Assembly (NCBI GenBank): GCA_021107375.1
Contig: JAIOSY010000227.1
Location: forward strand, 1 to 7,604
Direction: 5' to 3'
Origin: Sulfurimonas sp.
Lineage (GTDB): Bacteria; Campylobacterota; Campylobacteria; Campylobacterales; Sulfurimonadaceae
Length of the DNA: 7,604 bases
The stretch's first letter is position 1. Each line of letters starts with the position of its first letter. The notes under the pieces are model-generated. The model was given only the letters and a program-made list of their open reading frames with translations, was not told the DNA's origin and ran no database searches. This document shows, in pieces, positions 6,232 through 7,604 of the stretch. The translations under genes were made by a program, and so were the position numbers.

Positions 6232-7431
6232 TTATGTAAGTGATGTTGTTTGATAAAGTTTCATCAATTCTAAGTAAAAATCACTCTCAGTATGTTCTTC
6301 TAGTAAGCCAGCAACAGGTAGTATAGTCGAGTATAACTTTTCAAGATTTCTAAATCTATTTGGAAATAATTTTGATAATATAAATGCAGAAATCTCTTTT
6401 CTAACTAGAATAGTTGGAGGAAGAAGACCAAGTTCTAAAAGTTCTAAAATAGAGTTGGCATGATAGGAGATTTGGTGGTGTTGTCCATGTGGACAAGTGT
6501 TTTTACCAACAAGTGTTGTACACTCATTACAATAAACATACTCACTTTCAAGTTTTATCTCTATATCTATTCCAACAAGATTATCTATGATTGATTTATT
6601 TGCATTTTCATCATAAAATATTCCAAGACCTATATGATCTCTACTGATTGTAAGTCTATCACACCCATAGTTTTTTGTAACAATTGCATTTATAATTAAC
6701 TCATTATACCCTGCAAATACATAACTATTCTCTAGTGGAACAACAACTACTCTATTTTTTTGTAAAAAGTTATTTATAAAAAATTCAAGAGCTTCTTTTC
6801 TTATATCATAGTCTAAGTTTTGGTTATTGTATGGTTTTAGTAAAAATATTACAAGTAAATCTGTAGTATCCATTGTTTGTCTAATTAAGCGTTCATTAGA
6901 TCTATGCAAAGGGTTTGCAGCCATTATTAAGGCAGTTGTGTGTTTAGCATTTATCATTTTTTTTGCAGAACTAATAATATCTCTATTTTTGAAATTTTGA
7001 TTATTATTAGTATTTAGTAGTTTATATTCACCATTTACAGCCCATGAGCCAAGTCTTTTAATAGTTTTTTTAACTCCAGGATGTGATAAATCGTCTGTTC
7101 CATAAATATATTTTGTTCTTCTATTTGGATCTGTTTTAAAAGTTTCTTCAACAATTAAAGTAGCAAACTCTTTATCTTCACATAGTATAGTAAGCTCTTC
7201 GCCTACTACTAATGATTTTATAACCTCTTCATTCTTTTTACCAGAAGGAGCTAATATAAAAGGTAAAGGGAAAGTGTTACCATCAATAAGTCCTGTTTTT
7301 AATATAGATTCTTTCTCTTTTTTGGACATCAATCCAGTAAGAGGTTTTAACAAACCACATTTTACTAACTCTAGTGCTGAAGCTGCTTCTTTATCAATAA
7401 GAAGAGTTTTATTTTTTCTTGACGATGTCAT
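6232..7431 (-). CDS. ATP-sulfurylase-like protein with altered nucleotide-binding motif
   Basis: Soluble 399-aa homologue of bacterial sulfate adenylyltransferase (Sat, about 380-390 aa), which makes adenylyl sulfate from ATP and sulfate or runs in reverse. The N-terminal PUA-like domain has LVKCGLLKPLTGLM at residues 22-35. The catalytic domain keeps NPLHR (173-177), a KNYGCD segment (253-258) and RDH (264-266, family GRDHAG). A metal knuckle C301-x2-C304-x8-C313-P-H is followed by the LLELGLLPP segment (331-339). Within the family motif Q-x-R-N-P-x-H-x-x-H, however, Gln is Met170, Arg is Ala172 and the second His is Asn179; the downstream ISGT-x-x-R is ISYHANS. Normal sulfurylase activity is doubtful. 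ATG 7431 overlaps the upstream sigma-54 activator gene by 23 nt and has no good ribosome site, which suggests coupling. No other start fits the conserved N terminus. Family membership is firm; function is open. Confidence 0.85.
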   Translation of the reverse strand: MTSSRKNKTLLIDKEAASALELVKCGLLKPLTGLMSKKEKESILKTGLIDGNTFPLPFILAPSGKKNEEVIKSLVVGEELTILCEDKEFATLIVEETFKTDPNRRTKYIYGTDDLSHPGVKKTIKRLGSWAVNGEYKLLNTNNNQNFKNRDIISSAKKMINAKHTTALIMAANPLHRSNERLIRQTMDTTDLLVIFLLKPYNNQNLDYDIRKEALEFFINNFLQKNRVVVVPLENSYVFAGYNELIINAIVTKNYGCDRLTISRDHIGLGIFYDENANKSIIDNLVGIDIEIKLESEYVYCNECTTLVGKNTCPHGQHHQISYHANSILELLELGLLPPTILVRKEISAFILSKLFPNRFRNLEKLYSTILPVAGLLEEHTESDFYLELMKLYQTTSLT

Positions 7432-7604
7432 ATTTTTTTCGTTTTTCCCATAAACTTTTTCTTGAAATCCCTAGTTTTTTAGATAATTCAGTATCTGGAA
7501 ATTTATGTTGATAATTTAATACTATAAATTTTACATAATCTTCTATAGGAAGTATATCACCTTGATCAAAAATATTATTTTCACTTTTTATAGTAATAAC
7601 ATTA
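7409..7604 (-). CDS. C-terminal end of a sigma-54-dependent NtrC-type transcriptional activator (partial)
   Basis: The frame enters the window from the right edge and ends at TAA (complement of 7409-7411), giving 65 residues. The tail matches the DNA-binding end of NtrC-family regulators: a short linker, LPIEDYVKFIVLNYQHKFP, then TELSKKLGISRKSLWEKRKK, a Fis-type helix-turn-helix in which the final helix (ISRKSLWEKRKK) is the recognition helix. Such proteins bind upstream enhancers and use an AAA+ domain to open promoters held by sigma-54 RNA polymerase. The receiver and AAA+ domains, if present, are outside the window. In Campylobacterota this protein type includes the flagellar regulator FlgR, but 65 residues cannot establish that identity. 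The stop lies 23 nt inside the ATP-sulfurylase-like gene, so the two are translated from one message. Confidence 0.85.
   Translation of the reverse strand, partial: NVITIKSENNIFDQGDILPIEDYVKFIVLNYQHKFPDTELSKKLGISRKSLWEKRKKYDIVKKK

Noticed and set aside
6232..7431. Calling this gene sat and placing it in sulfate assimilation.
   Set aside because: Key nucleotide-binding residues are altered and no other sulfate-assimilation gene is nearby.
7429..7450. A-rich run at the activator/sulfurylase-like junction (minus strand) as a programmed frameshift that fuses the two proteins.
   Set aside because: The activator has a normal C terminus and its own stop, and the second gene has its own ATG. Nothing supports a fused product.

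Overview
This AT-rich window (roughly 30% G+C by eye) looks like the chromosome of a Campylobacterota (epsilonproteobacterial) organism, of the Sulfurimonas/Arcobacter kind. The reasons are base composition, the style of the proteins, tight gene packing, and a TorD/iron-sulfur gene pair of the kind that accompanies formate dehydrogenases in this phylum. The taxonomic call is inference from style and not from a marker gene.

Left part (1-2610, + strand): the 3' part of an NADP-type glutamate dehydrogenase gene (gdhA, cut by the window edge). Nine bases later comes an MscS-family mechanosensitive channel with a large periplasmic N-terminal domain. Its reading frame carries a clear signal peptide that can only be reached from a non-standard ATT start codon, placed 6 nt after a good Shine-Dalgarno sequence.

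Middle part (2611-5688, + strand): after a 77-bp intergenic region with promoter-like and hairpin sequences there is a four-gene operon. It encodes a TorD-family molybdoenzyme chaperone, a Cys-rich protein with two ferredoxin-type modules and a terminal CxxC/CxxC knuckle, a 253-aa protein that aligns along its length with shikimate dehydrogenase (AroE) but lacks the catalytic and cofactor motifs, and an acidic 169-aa protein of unknown family. The set looks like a maturation/accessory module for a molybdenum or tungsten enzyme, most likely a formate dehydrogenase. No catalytic subunit lies in the window.

Right part (5703-7604, - strand): a convergent cluster reading right to left. It holds the C-terminal end of a sigma-54-dependent (NtrC-type) activator with its Fis-type helix-turn-helix, an ATP-sulfurylase-like protein overlapping it by 23 nt with a partly lost nucleotide-binding motif, and pgpA (phosphatidylglycerophosphatase A). 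The two convergent operons meet at a perfect 10-bp inverted repeat that overlaps the end of pgpA.

Most notable: the AroE-fold probable pseudoenzyme inside a molybdoenzyme maturation operon, the degenerate ATP sulfurylase coupled to a sigma-54 activator, and the ATT start. I saw no tRNA, rRNA, CRISPR array, insertion sequence or attachment site.
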